From positions 1 through 23,768 of IMG/VR virus record IMGVR_UViG_3300032050_000821: a DNA stretch of 23,768 nt; one strand, written 5' to 3'. This DNA is from a virus. Positions 6,289 to 12,746 of the stretch are shown here, in pieces. A model generated the notes under the pieces. It did not search any database, was not told where the DNA came from, and saw only the letters and a program-made list of their open reading frames with translations. The translations under genes and the position numbers were made by a program. How positions within the stretch are numbered: position 1 is the stretch's first letter; each line of letters starts with the position of its first letter.

Positions 6289-8114
6289 TACTTGGCCTCT
6301 TGCCAGCTATCTCCGACCTTAGCGTCAGCTAGAGCAGGGATTCCATCTAACCAACGTTCTTCAGATTCTTCCATCACAGCTTTAAGTTGTGCTGCCCAGG
6401 TTTCAGCATGTTCTTCTTTAACTAAAAGGATACATTCGTCGTGGACAACTCCGGCTAAGCGGACAACATCCTCGCCGTCTGCTTTGAGCAATGGCCACAA
6501 CTTTCCGAGCGTGAGCTTAAGCACTGCTGCGCCAGCCGACTGGATCGGATTGTTGCACCGGGTTGTGAGTTTATTGTTCTCACCCGGAAGAAACCGCCGG
6601 AACCCCGAAACGCGGGTGAAGATCGCAGGATTTGACGAAGCCGCATCAGCCGCTGCAGCATTTTGGCGCTGCCATGCGGAGATCCCTTTATATGCAGCAT
6701 GGAACTTTTGCCGCACCTCCGCAGCCTCATCAAGATCCATCCTGATACCCATGGCTGCTGCATAGTTACGTAAGCCCTTTGCTCCAGAGCCGTACAGAAG
6801 CCCGAAATTAGCCGACTTCGCCACTTGACGCTGCTCTTTTGTGACTTCATCCTCCGCGACCCCATAGATCTGCATCGCTGTCAGCGTATGAAGGTCCTGC
6901 CCCTCCTGGAACGCTTGGATCATTAAGGAATCCTTCGCTTCCGCCGCCGCAAGTCTCAATTCCATTTGAGCGTAGTCTGCTACAACAAATTTCCACCCTT
7001 GTGGAGCTTGTACACATAAACGAAAACGAGGATCTCTAGGTACTTGCTGGAGATTTGGGGAAATACATGACATACGTCCGGTATCTGCACCTAACTGTAA
7101 ATAACTAGCTTTGATAAACCCATCGTCGCTCAAATTCTTTAGCAAAGTCTCGGCCATCTGCCGCCGCTTTTCTACTTTTTTCCACCGTAAGTAGTCAGCA
7201 ACAACATGATGATCACCCACATATTCCTGGAGCGCGGAACGACTAGCACTAGGCTTCCCGTTCTTCATATCCATCGGCGGCTCACCCAACAAAGCAGTGA
7301 ACTTTTTGAGCAACTGCGCCGGACTATTGAGGTTAAAGACATTCGGGTTTGGCTTCTTCCCTTTCGGACCCGGCTTCGTCTGGTACAACAACTTCCCGTC
7401 AAGCCCCCGATGGAGCTTGTGTTCTGGCGGAAGCGCTGTATCGAAATCCTCGATGAACTTTTCACCGACCTCAACATTTTCAATATCGAGATCCTCAATC
7501 AGCTGCTCCAGCATCTTCTTATCGAATGGCAGCCCGGTGCGCCACAGCTGCGCCATTGCCGGAAGCGCCTTGCACTCAAGCTCCCACGCTGGCATCAACG
7601 CGCCAGTAGCCATCCTTTTGGTAATCGGCTCCCATAGCTGGGTCAACACCACTACGTCCTTAGCCGCGTATTCGATCTGTTCAACGCGCAGATCACCGGA
7701 CCAATCGCTCTTCTGCTCTTCCTTAGAAATCTCTTGGCCGAGGTAGCGGTGAACAACGTGCTGGAGCCCATGCTTCAAATTCGGCAGCCCGTTCGTCAGG
7801 ATCCGACTGGCCAGCATCGAGCAGTAAACCTTGCCTTCTGGATAGATCTCGTGCTCCTGCAACCAGCCGAGATCGAACACAGCGTTGTGCGCCAACCACT
7901 GCCGTGGAACGCTGCAAAACTCTTCGAGCGTGATCCAGTCCTCATCACTAAAGCTCCAGCAATCCAGCACTACTGGAGACTTACCGAATGTTGCCAACTG
8001 CAAAAGGCGAAGACCACCGAACTTCGGCTGAAGCCCAGTGGTCTCAACGTCAAACGCAATAAACGAAGCGTCATCGAGCGTGTGGAGATGCTCGATGCCT
8101 TGGAGGATTTCCAT
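6288..8114 (-). CDS. DNA polymerase, family A (3'-5' exonuclease plus polymerase)
   Basis: A 608-residue replicative polymerase of the phage PolA type, lacking the 5' nuclease domain of bacterial Pol I. The proofreading domain has the DEDDy motifs: FDVET (D22, E24), HNAVFD (N77, D81) and YAAKD (Y149, D153). The polymerase domain has motif A VVADYAQMELR (D380), motif B RQVAKSANFGLLYG (K433, F437, Y441) and motif C VHDE (H558, D559, E560). F437 corresponds to E. coli F762, a position whose residue has been linked to phage lifestyle. It works with the primase-helicase and SSB encoded in this window. A 6-bp hairpin (8120-8137) lies directly before the ATG. The DNA around motif A is noticeably more AT-rich than the exonuclease part. 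Confidence 0.97.
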   Translation of the reverse strand: MEILQGIEHLHTLDDASFIAFDVETTGLQPKFGGLRLLQLATFGKSPVVLDCWSFSDEDWITLEEFCSVPRQWLAHNAVFDLGWLQEHEIYPEGKVYCSMLASRILTNGLPNLKHGLQHVVHRYLGQEISKEEQKSDWSGDLRVEQIEYAAKDVVVLTQLWEPITKRMATGALMPAWELECKALPAMAQLWRTGLPFDKKMLEQLIEDLDIENVEVGEKFIEDFDTALPPEHKLHRGLDGKLLYQTKPGPKGKKPNPNVFNLNSPAQLLKKFTALLGEPPMDMKNGKPSASRSALQEYVGDHHVVADYLRWKKVEKRRQMAETLLKNLSDDGFIKASYLQLGADTGRMSCISPNLQQVPRDPRFRLCVQAPQGWKFVVADYAQMELRLAAAEAKDSLMIQAFQEGQDLHTLTAMQIYGVAEDEVTKEQRQVAKSANFGLLYGSGAKGLRNYAAAMGIRMDLDEAAEVRQKFHAAYKGISAWQRQNAAAADAASSNPAIFTRVSGFRRFLPGENNKLTTRCNNPIQSAGAAVLKLTLGKLWPLLKADGEDVVRLAGVVHDECILLVKEEHAETWAAQLKAVMEESEERWLDGIPALADAKVGDSWQEAK

Positions 8115-8119
8115 GCCTG

Positions 8120-8137
8120 GTAGGGCGTGTACCCTAC
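8120..8137 (-). promoter_or_regulatory. Hairpin in front of the polymerase start
   Basis: GTAGGG (8120-8125) and CCCTAC (8132-8137) form a 6-bp stem with a 6-base loop. It includes the stop codon of the upstream gene and ends five bases before the polymerase ATG, so it would cover the ribosome binding region in the mRNA. A role in limiting or coupling polymerase translation is inference. Confidence 0.35.
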
Positions 8138-8412
8138 TACTCTAGCAGGTCGTCAACCTCCCTGGCGGAGCAAAGCACAGCCGCCGCGAGTGTCCCACCC
8201 TCGGGAAACCCAAGCAAGCACCGCGCCTTCCAGTGAATGCAGTTCTTGCATGGACCGCCGTCAGGCTGGGGTTTGTAACCCTGGCGCAACCGCTCCAAGC
8301 GCAGCTCCTCCCTTCCAGCCGGACTGGTGCGATAACACTTCATGCACAGCACCGGGTTTGTCGTCTGTGTACCGCAGCCCTGGCACGCTCTGCTGTTGAT
8401 CGTGATTGCCAT
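8137..8412 (-). CDS. Cysteine-rich putative zinc-binding protein
   Basis: A 91-residue protein with two cysteine clusters. The first, CxxC-x9-CxxC (C10, C13, C23, C26), is a zinc-ribbon-like pattern. The second, C55-C58-x6-C65-x15-C81 within CKNCIHWKARCLLGFPEGG, matches the C-terminal end of the next protein upstream (CRDCAHWWQKRCSLDVPEAG). Its ATG overlaps the upstream stop in TAATG. DNA- or RNA-binding is plausible from the clusters; no named family is recognised. Confidence 0.7.
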   Translation of the reverse strand: MAITINSRACQGCGTQTTNPVLCMKCYRTSPAGREELRLERLRQGYKPQPDGGPCKNCIHWKARCLLGFPEGGTLAAAVLCSAREVDDLLE

Positions 8413-8915
8413 TACTCATCAACTTGATAGAAGGAACATTCGATGGCAAAAGTTCCACCCGCTTCTGGAACATCCAAGCTGCACCGCTTCTGCCACCAGT
8501 GCGCACAATCTCGACACGTAATTTTTGTACTGCGAATAGTCGGCACAGACCCTAAAGCTTTAACTTGTGCAGCCCGCCGTGGAAGTTCCGGCCACAAATC
8601 CTTGTACGCCCGCCCTGTCCTGATCTGACTAACCGACTGGGGCACAACACCTAATAGCCGCGCCAACTTCACGTTGTCACGCTTATCGGTAAGGATCAGC
8701 TTGACCTCCTCAGGCGTCAGCTTTCTTGTCTCCAGTGGCTTGTTGTCCGATCTGCGCGTTGGGACAACTTCCCGCTTGAGTTTTTTGTCGTAGTAGACAT
8801 TCCATCTGTACCCGCAACACTTACAGCGGAAGCGATACGAGCGGATCGTCGACCCATTTCTCCAGTTGTACGTGTTGATGATTCTGCGAAAACTGTGAGT
8901 GCAATAGTTAGCCAT
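8412..8915 (-). CDS. Zinc ribbon / helix-turn-helix DNA-binding protein
   Basis: A 167-residue protein in three parts. Residues 1-42 hold a Cys cluster (C5, H7, C31, C33, C34) next to basic and aromatic residues (SYRFRCKCCGYRWNVYY). Residues ~66-105 form a helix-turn-helix: LTPEEVKLILTDKRDNVKLA then RLLGVVPQSVSQIRTGRAYK, of the kind found in phage regulators and in DNA-binding tails of homing endonucleases. Residues 134-160 carry the four-cysteine PEAGG module shared with the downstream neighbour. A phage transcription regulator is the likeliest role. It overlaps both neighbours by a few bases. Confidence 0.75.
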   Translation of the reverse strand: MANYCTHSFRRIINTYNWRNGSTIRSYRFRCKCCGYRWNVYYDKKLKREVVPTRRSDNKPLETRKLTPEEVKLILTDKRDNVKLARLLGVVPQSVSQIRTGRAYKDLWPELPRRAAQVKALGSVPTIRSTKITCRDCAHWWQKRCSLDVPEAGGTFAIECSFYQVDE

Positions 8916-9072
8916 TCCAGTGCCGAATAACTCCTGCGCAAATGAAAATGTTTGTAGTCATGTAAGCCAGCAAGATGCAAAAACGCACCAGTGCAACCTG
9001 ATCAGCGATCCGATTGTGCTGGTGCGCCTTCTCGCCCAACGCCTTGGCGACAATCCGCCACCAGTGCCGCAT
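8908..9072 (-). CDS. Small membrane protein
   Basis: A 54-residue protein. I place the start at the ATG at 9072, which overlaps the upstream stop as TGATG. A basic N-terminal half (MRHWWRIVAKALGEKAHQHN) precedes a hydrophobic segment VALVRFCILLAYMTTNIFICAGVI, residues ~27-50. It overlaps the next gene by eight bases. Two consecutive tiny membrane proteins in an early replication operon are unusual; a role in host takeover or superinfection exclusion is possible but unsupported. Confidence 0.6.
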   Translation of the reverse strand: MRHWWRIVAKALGEKAHQHNRIADQVALVRFCILLAYMTTNIFICAGVIRHWNG

Positions 9073-9272
9073 CAATCCAACCGAAGCACATTGGCCAACG
9101 CACAACGCTCTTCAAATGAAAGCCGCTGGAGCGCGTCGCTTGTGGCCTTCAAAAAAGCAACAGCAACGTACCCAGGAAAGAAAAGCGCCAGCAAGCCTAT
9201 AGCAGCGTAAGCCAGACGAATCTGCCACGACATGTTGGCGCCTAGCAAAGCCATCATCTGATTGTCAGTCAT
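9072..9272 (-). CDS. Small membrane protein
   Basis: A 66-residue protein starting MTDNQMMALLGANMSW with one strongly hydrophobic segment, IRLAYAAIGLLALFFPGYVAV (about residues 18-38), then a charged helix. Its ATG overlaps the stop of the DUF3310 gene as ATGACTGA, and its own stop overlaps the next start. It is therefore translated within the dcd-DUF3310 chain. Topology suggests an inner-membrane protein; family not recognised. Confidence 0.62.
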   Translation of the reverse strand: MTDNQMMALLGANMSWQIRLAYAAIGLLALFFPGYVAVAFLKATSDALQRLSFEERCALANVLRLD

Positions 9273-9507
9273 TCTTGTAAGGCTCAGTAGCGAGAGTGTT
9301 AATCAAGCGGTTCAAGTACCAGCGACATTTCATCGCATCTTCCAGCGGATCTTTTTTCAGCCACATCCGACTGAGGTACTTAAGACACTGCCACTGGAGC
9401 GAACCAGTGCGGGCATCAGGCGCATGTTGCACCCAATCCTCCAACACCTCAATTACCTCAGTCTTCCCCGCCGTGTAATGCGAGGGATGGTCAACTGAAT
9501 TACTCAT
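9265..9507 (-). CDS. DUF3310 protein (SaV-like)
   Basis: An 80-residue protein with the family signature: VDHPSHYTAGKTEVIEVLEDW, then LQWQCLKYLSRMWLKKDPLEDAMKCRWYLNRLI. The HPSHY start, the KYLxR-x2-KK-DP core and the xKAxWYLxRLI end are diagnostic of DUF3310, a short phage family sometimes labelled nucleotide kinase-like. The true function is not established. The start at 9507 is chosen because it overlaps the dcd stop as ATGA and leaves the conserved region intact; a longer reading upstream would only add the shadow of dcd. Its pairing with dcd suggests a nucleotide-metabolism role. Confidence 0.9.
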   Translation of the reverse strand: MSNSVDHPSHYTAGKTEVIEVLEDWVQHAPDARTGSLQWQCLKYLSRMWLKKDPLEDAMKCRWYLNRLINTLATEPYKND

Positions 9508-10013
9508 CCTTTGGAAGCCTGAACAGCAGTGTCGCCGTGATAGCGACCAGTAACCGAGTAACTTTTGCCGGGCAGCATCGACATCTTGTGGAACACAATC
9601 TGCGCGATACGCATCCCCGGCCACAACGGAACAGCGTGCATGGACCTAGCGTTTTGCAGTTCCAGCGTTAACCGCCCTTTGTACCCAGGGTCGATGTACC
9701 CGGCAAGAAGATGCTCAATTCCTTCCCTGGCACGACTCGACTTAAGCGCCAGCTGCCCAGCGACACAATCCGGGAAATCAAACTCCTCCATGGTCTCGGC
9801 CAGCACAAATTCGTGGGGCTGGAGCATGAACGGCTTTTCCTTCGTGTGCCCAGCAATGGAGTAAGGCACCAAACTGGTGGTGGTCGGTAACTCCACCAGC
9901 AGATTCTCACCAAGTCTCACATCGAGACTGGCGGGATTAACCAGCTCCTGGAGAAACGGCGAGACCAAGCCTCGCCGCGCCAAGTTATGGATCTCATGAT
10001 CACAATGGATCAT
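9504..10013 (-). CDS. dcd: dCTP deaminase (dUTPase superfamily)
   Basis: A 169-residue enzyme of the dCTP deaminase/dUTPase fold. Conserved segments are NPASLDVRLG (26-35), KSSRAREG (91-98), GYIDPGYKGRLTLELQN with the likely catalytic Glu E118, GMRIAQIVF, and the tail YHGDTAVQASKG that closes over the nucleotide. It converts dCTP to dUTP (or dUMP if bifunctional), the precursor of thymidylate, helping to remodel the host nucleotide pool. The complete LTLEL motif favours deaminase over plain dUTPase. It begins one base into the upstream HTH gene's stop and is coupled to the DUF3310 gene. Confidence 0.92.
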   Translation of the reverse strand: MIHCDHEIHNLARRGLVSPFLQELVNPASLDVRLGENLLVELPTTTSLVPYSIAGHTKEKPFMLQPHEFVLAETMEEFDFPDCVAGQLALKSSRAREGIEHLLAGYIDPGYKGRLTLELQNARSMHAVPLWPGMRIAQIVFHKMSMLPGKSYSVTGRYHGDTAVQASKG

Positions 10014-10423
10014 CAGTCAGCCACCACAACCGGAGTGGGCTGCTGAATCTGGACGTGTTTCCACGTCTTATTCCACTTGATGCAGTTGATCGTGGTGATA
10101 TGGACGCCAAACTCACGGGCAATCGCCGCAACAGACTTCCCACCCGCAGCCAACTGGCGCTTGATCTCAATCACCTTGCCTTCAGTCAGCACCGCATGAC
10201 CGCGCTTGCCCTTGCGGCTAGACACACGAGTCTTACTTTGAGACTTGGCCTTTTGTACGGACGTTGCCCGAACGATTTTTTCGCCAGCGGGCAGGGGGAT
10301 GGTCTGCTTGGGCTTGGTCAGGTCCAGCTGAACGTGCTGGGACGTCTCCAGTGCAAACCGTGCTGCGTCAAGTGCTTTTGAGATTTGGTCGAACTGGGAT
10401 TCGGAGAGAACGTACATGTTCAT
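10013..10423 (-). CDS. Helix-turn-helix putative DNA-binding protein
   Basis: A 136-residue protein. The N-terminal half is helical and linker-like, with a basic stretch KSQSKTRVSSRKGKRGHA. The C-terminal half (residues ~80-122) is a helix-turn-helix: LTEGKVIEIKRQLAAGGKSV then AAIAREFGVHITTINCIKWN. The pattern, with an AIAREFGV turn helix and a recognition helix ending IKWNKTWKHV, is common both in phage regulators and in DNA-binding repeats of homing enzymes. No nuclease motif is present, so a regulator is likelier. It lies between dcd and several small genes. Confidence 0.72.
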   Translation of the reverse strand: MNMYVLSESQFDQISKALDAARFALETSQHVQLDLTKPKQTIPLPAGEKIVRATSVQKAKSQSKTRVSSRKGKRGHAVLTEGKVIEIKRQLAAGGKSVAAIAREFGVHITTINCIKWNKTWKHVQIQQPTPVVVAD

Positions 10424-10456
10424 GAGTAGGAACGTGGGTAGTGTAGTAGAGAAGCC

Positions 10457-10714
10457 TCAGTTTTGAAGCTCTAGCTTGATGGCGGCTTGGAAATAGCCGG
10501 CCACCTTAAGGCGACGGTAGACAGAACCGCCTTCCTCGCTTTGCTTGTTCTCCACTGCGTCGTAGTCACGACGAGCTTCCTCTAGGGAAGCCATTGTCTC
10601 GATGTTGAGCATGTTCAGCTCGCTATCGGACAGCTCGGACAACTTATCGAGGTACACCGTCTTCCCGCCTAGCAGATAGGAGCGGTAGAAGGGCACCATT
10701 GAAGTTTCAGTCAT
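10457..10714 (-). CDS. Small acidic hypothetical protein
   Basis: An 85-residue protein if the ATG at 10714 is used (MTETSMVPFYRSYLLGG); an in-frame TTG at 10729 would add five residues. The middle is acidic and helical (LSELSDSELNMLNIETMASL then EEARRDYDAVENKQ), ending VAGYFQAAIKLELQN. No signal, membrane segment or metal site. I do not recognise a family; its compact position in the early block supports it as real. Confidence 0.65.
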   Translation of the reverse strand: MTETSMVPFYRSYLLGGKTVYLDKLSELSDSELNMLNIETMASLEEARRDYDAVENKQSEEGGSVYRRLKVAGYFQAAIKLELQN

Positions 10715-10731
10715 TCGGGATTGGATCAAGT

Positions 10732-10917
10732 TCAGCCGAAGTAGGCGCGGCGGCGCTCTTCGACCCAGGCATCGTACTCAGCTGGATCAGCAAACCTGTG
10801 CTTGAACACCTCCGGCACCTCAGTCGAGGGTTTGCGTGGAACACTGCGCAGCTCTCGCAGATCGTTGTCGTTGTAGCCCCGCGATTGGCGGTAGTAGTCG
10901 GCGTACCAGTCAGTCAT
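10732..10917 (-). CDS. Small hypothetical protein
   Basis: A 61-residue charged protein: MTDWYADYYRQSRGYNDNDL, then RELRSVPRKPSTEVPEVF and ending EYDAWVEERRRAYFG. Its ATG overlaps the upstream stop as ATGA. High Tyr and Arg content and no hydrophobic core suggest a small adaptor or partly disordered protein. Not recognised. Confidence 0.62.
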   Translation of the reverse strand: MTDWYADYYRQSRGYNDNDLRELRSVPRKPSTEVPEVFKHRFADPAEYDAWVEERRRAYFG

Positions 10918-11240
10918 GCGAAATAGTTGGGATCTTGCTGGCGTATCCGGGTGAGATCCGTGAGTCTCAACTTGAGAATCTCGTGGATCGCCAGCTGTGC
11001 AAGTCGAGTGGAGCTGATGGTGTCGCTGGTGGCGAACACGTAGATGAGGTGGCGGTAAAGCTGGGTCAAGGTGCGAACCCGGACCCAGTGCGTATCCCCC
11101 GGTATGGGCTCTAGACCTACTTCCCAGTCGTCGTAGTCGTCCTGGTTACGTAGGTCACGAGCTTCAGACGTCCCAATCAGACGTGTCGAGTGGAGTCCAG
11201 TCGTCGACGCGATCTGTGAGCATGGCCCGGAGTTCGGCAT
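10914..11240 (-). CDS. Hypothetical protein, start uncertain
   Basis: The frame runs from an ATG at 11240 (108 residues), but this start overlaps the upstream gene by 77 bases, and the first ~28 residues look like shadow sequence. The convincing part begins near RDLRNQDDYDDWEVGLEPIP and continues VRVRTLTQLYRHLIYVFATS and RLAQLAIHEILKLRLTD, a helical C-terminus. No ATG, GTG or TTG lies between 11164 and 11130, so either the long start or a rare start codon is used. It ends as ATGA with the next gene. Function unknown. Confidence 0.58.
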   Translation of the reverse strand: MPNSGPCSQIASTTGLHSTRLIGTSEARDLRNQDDYDDWEVGLEPIPGDTHWVRVRTLTQLYRHLIYVFATSDTISSTRLAQLAIHEILKLRLTDLTRIRQQDPNYFA

Positions 11241-11421
11241 CTGTCGCTGGAATCAAGTCTTCATCTGAAAAGTAGAGGGTGCCTCGGCACAAGGCAGGCC
11301 CCCACTCCGCTGGCTCGAAGGCGGTCTGCGCATAACGCACCACCATGTCGTCAACAACGGCATCGACCACAAGATGGTCACCTTCAAAGCGCAGCTCCTC
11401 AATGCTTTGTACCTGGCTCAT
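11164..11421 (-). CDS. Small acidic hypothetical protein
   Basis: An 85-residue protein with a very good ribosome binding site (AGGAGGT five bases before the ATG), which fixes the start at 11421 even though the open frame extends upstream. The sequence is acidic and beta-rich: IEELRFEGDHLVVDAVVDDM, VVRYAQTAFEPAEWGPALCRG and TLYFSDEDLIPATDAELRAM. The start overlaps the stop of the upstream gene as ATGA. No family is recognised. Confidence 0.7.
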   Translation of the reverse strand: MSQVQSIEELRFEGDHLVVDAVVDDMVVRYAQTAFEPAEWGPALCRGTLYFSDEDLIPATDAELRAMLTDRVDDWTPLDTSDWDV

Positions 11422-11660
11422 TTGACCTCCTGTGCAGTTTCGCTGGGAAGCAGGGAATCCATCCACTGGTCCCAAGACATTTTGAGGAACTGCTCCAACT
11501 CGACCAGCTTTTCTACCTGCTTCTCTTCGTAGCTGGTGTTCAGACCGAGCCCCTTGTAGCGGGTGATCTGCAACTGGAGCGAGTGCTTGGCCCAGCCCAC
11601 GGCGTAGTACCAGGGGCTGAGGTCTGTGTTGGAGACTTTGGCTTGGAATGGTTCGTACAT
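11418..11660 (-). CDS. Small hypothetical protein
   Basis: An 80-residue protein, MYEPFQAKVSNTDLSPWYYA then VGWAKHSLQLQITRYKGLGL, followed by a glutamate-rich helix YEEKQVEKLVELEQFLKMSW. It is the first gene after the 346-base non-coding space and a bidirectional hairpin terminator, so it may start a new transcript. Only a weak Shine-Dalgarno precedes the ATG. Not recognised. Confidence 0.65.
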   Translation of the reverse strand: MYEPFQAKVSNTDLSPWYYAVGWAKHSLQLQITRYKGLGLNTSYEEKQVEKLVELEQFLKMSWDQWMDSLLPSETAQEVK

Positions 11661-11716
11661 TGTTAATCAGTAATGGAGGGCTCGCCGGGGCGGGCTTGCC
11701 CTTAGTGTTGCACACA

Positions 11717-11750
11717 AACAGCCCAACCGCAAGGCTGGGCTGTTGCTTTT
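11717..11750. terminator. Hairpin terminator, usable in both directions
   Basis: AACAGCCCA (11717-11725) pairs with TGGGCTGTT (11736-11744), 9 bp around a 10-base loop. On the plus strand it is followed by GCTTTTCTT; on the minus strand by TGTGTG. For the minus-strand block it would end transcripts that come through the HPITPP genes and the tRNA-like element, before the gene starting at 11660. Confidence 0.6.
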
Positions 11751-11826
11751 CTTCACAACCGCGAAAGCGACTGGGACTGGCTACGCTTTCGGCCCTAGAC
11801 CTTTTTTGAGGGATCTAGGCGGTCCA

Positions 11827-11883
11827 GTAGCAGCCGGCTGCGGGAAACAAGGTGGACACCGCGTGAGGACCCACCACCGGCTA
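11827..11883. other. Nested inverted repeats, possible structured RNA
   Basis: Outer pairing GTA (11827-11829) and GCCGG (11833-11837) with CCGGCTAC from 11877; inner pairing GGTGG (11851-11855) with CCACC (11871-11875); and CAC-CGC-GTG inside the loop. Strand and function are not evident. Confidence 0.3.
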
Positions 11884-11898
11884 CCCTTATTAACGAAG

Positions 11899-11910
11899 GT
11901 GACTACTGTG
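11899..11910. promoter_or_regulatory. GTGACTACTGTG motif, copy 2
   Basis: Identical over 12 bases to 5519-5530. It lies five bases from the 3' end of the tRNA-like element (11915-11985), in the non-coding space upstream of the gene starting at 11660. Confidence 0.4.
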
Positions 11911-11914
11911 CCAA

Positions 11915-11985
11915 GGGTCGTGCCGGAATCGAACCGACTTTCTAAGTGCGTTGTCCGCCTGTCCTTACCAATAGACTACCGACCC
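11915..11985 (-). ncRNA. tRNA-like element 1 (non-canonical anticodon arm)
   Basis: Read on the minus strand, 71 bases. Acceptor GGGTCGG pairs with ACGACCC over 6 bp (position 7-66 is G-A). TA follows, then a D-arm GTCT-ATTGGTAA-GGAC with GG at the normal place. The T-arm is GTCGG-TTCGATT-CCGGC, fully paired with a perfect T-loop. Between them, where an anticodon arm should be, lies AGGCGGACAACGC plus a variable stretch; it forms only GCG-GACAA-CGC, with no 7-base loop or U33. No CCA is encoded. A second element at 13466-13535 is nearly identical and covaries (C5-G68 to U5-A68). It is unlikely to decode; RNA processing signal or tRNA mimic are possibilities. Confidence 0.65.
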
Positions 11986-12006
11986 ATGACAATTTAGTGG
12001 AAGCGA

Positions 12007-12378
12007 CTATTCGTGATCGGGTAAGGATTCAAGCACGGCGCGGATGAGCTTGTAGTTTTGGATGCTCAAATCAGCCTGTTCTTCATCCAAAGCTTCCAGC
12101 GCCTGCTCCTTCAAGCTCGGCGGCTTAGGGCGGCGAGCAATCCAGATGTCTTCGGTTAAACGAACACGGTCACTGGTTTCGTCGATGTAAAAAAGTCCTG
12201 CTCCATCAATGATCTCCATGCGGCAAGCCTCCAACTCCTGATCAGCACCCCATTGGGCAGCGCGGGTGGCAAGGTCTAGATGAAAATTGGACTGGGAAAT
12301 TTTGCCACCAAAATAAGCATCAACCCACTGCTGCACCAGCTCAGTCGGCGGTGGGGTGATGGGGTGTTGTTGTGTCAT
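12007..12378 (-). CDS. HPITPP / RRPKPPSLKE family protein, copy 1
   Basis: A 123-residue member of a three-gene tandem family. Shared blocks are the start MTQQHPITPPP, the middle AAQWGADQELEAC, the RRPKPPSLKEQALEAL segment and the end IRAVLESLPD. I know this family from marine Synechococcus and cyanophage sequences, often in several copies and of unknown function. Between blocks the copies differ in length and sequence. A 44-base stretch covering its first codons and leader is identical to that of copy 2. No catalytic motif is evident; helical, acidic, cytosolic. Confidence 0.8.
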   Translation of the reverse strand: MTQQHPITPPPTELVQQWVDAYFGGKISQSNFHLDLATRAAQWGADQELEACRMEIIDGAGLFYIDETSDRVRLTEDIWIARRPKPPSLKEQALEALDEEQADLSIQNYKLIRAVLESLPDHE

Positions 12379-12391
12379 GGGTGATTAGTGG
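12348..12391 (-). repeat. 44-base exact direct repeat, copy A
   Basis: Identical to 12694-12737. It covers the leader and the first ~10 codons of the HPITPP gene starting at 12378. Identity extends into the untranslated leader, which points to recent duplication or gene conversion rather than protein constraint. Confidence 0.85.
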
Positions 12392-12397
12392 TAATGA

Positions 12398-12724
12398 CTA
12401 CTCGTTGTCGGGGAGCTGCTCAAGAGCGCGGCGGATGGTGTCAACAGATTCGTTGGTGAGGATTGTTTCACCAGTCGTGTACCGCGTCAGCGCAGTTAGC
12501 GCCAGCTCCTTCAAGCTCGGCGGCTTGGGGCGGCGGCACAACATCAGGTCTTCGCCATCAAGACCCCAGTCGTCCATCAGCGCACAGCACGCCTTCAGCT
12601 CTTGGTCTGCACCCCATTGGGCTGCACTGTCAATGAGGTAGTCGTACACGCTGGTGTTCGGCGCTTCGTCAAGCCACTTGTCGCGCAGTTCCTGCGGTGG
12701 GGTGATGGGGTGTTGTTGTGTCAT
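12398..12724 (-). CDS. HPITPP / RRPKPPSLKE family protein, copy 2
   Basis: A 108-residue paralogue of the flanking genes: MTQQHPITPPQELRDKWLDE, then SAAQWGADQELKACCALMDD, CRRPKPPSLKELALTAL and a C-terminal VDTIRRALEQLPDNE. The conserved IRRALEQLP end is shared with copy 3. The leader and first codons match copy 1 exactly. It sits 20 bases upstream (in transcription) of copy 1 and follows the SPAAQ-family gene. Function unknown. Confidence 0.8.
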   Translation of the reverse strand: MTQQHPITPPQELRDKWLDEAPNTSVYDYLIDSAAQWGADQELKACCALMDDWGLDGEDLMLCRRPKPPSLKELALTALTRYTTGETILTNESVDTIRRALEQLPDNE

Positions 12725-12737
12725 GGGTGATTAGTGG
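12694..12737 (-). repeat. 44-base exact direct repeat, copy B
   Basis: Identical to 12348-12391; covers the leader and first codons of the HPITPP gene starting at 12724. Confidence 0.85.
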
Positions 12738-12746
12738 AGATGCCTA

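Larger units (their letters stand above)
11661..12006. other. 346-base non-coding space in the early block
   Basis: No credible gene is seen here. It contains, from left to right: a bidirectional hairpin terminator (11717-11750), a region of nested pairing (11827-11883), one copy of the GTGACTACTGTG motif (11899-11910) and a tRNA-like element on the minus strand (11915-11985). An open frame on the plus strand (11743-11997) is only the reverse reading of these elements. Confidence 0.6.

Noticed and set aside
6235-6765. Long plus-strand open frames across the polymerase gene
   Set aside because: They lie opposite a complete family A polymerase with all motifs, have no ribosome binding site, and show shadow composition.
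11915-11985. Calling the element a functional tRNA with a named anticodon
   Set aside because: No 5-bp stem with 7-base loop can be drawn; CTTAGAA and CTTCAGA in the two copies look like anticodon loops but have no flanking stems and sit against the T-arm.
11743-11997. Plus-strand open frame of 84 codons
   Set aside because: It is the reverse reading of tRNA-like element 1 and nearby structures; a similar peptide appears at 13469-13654 only because the second element is there.
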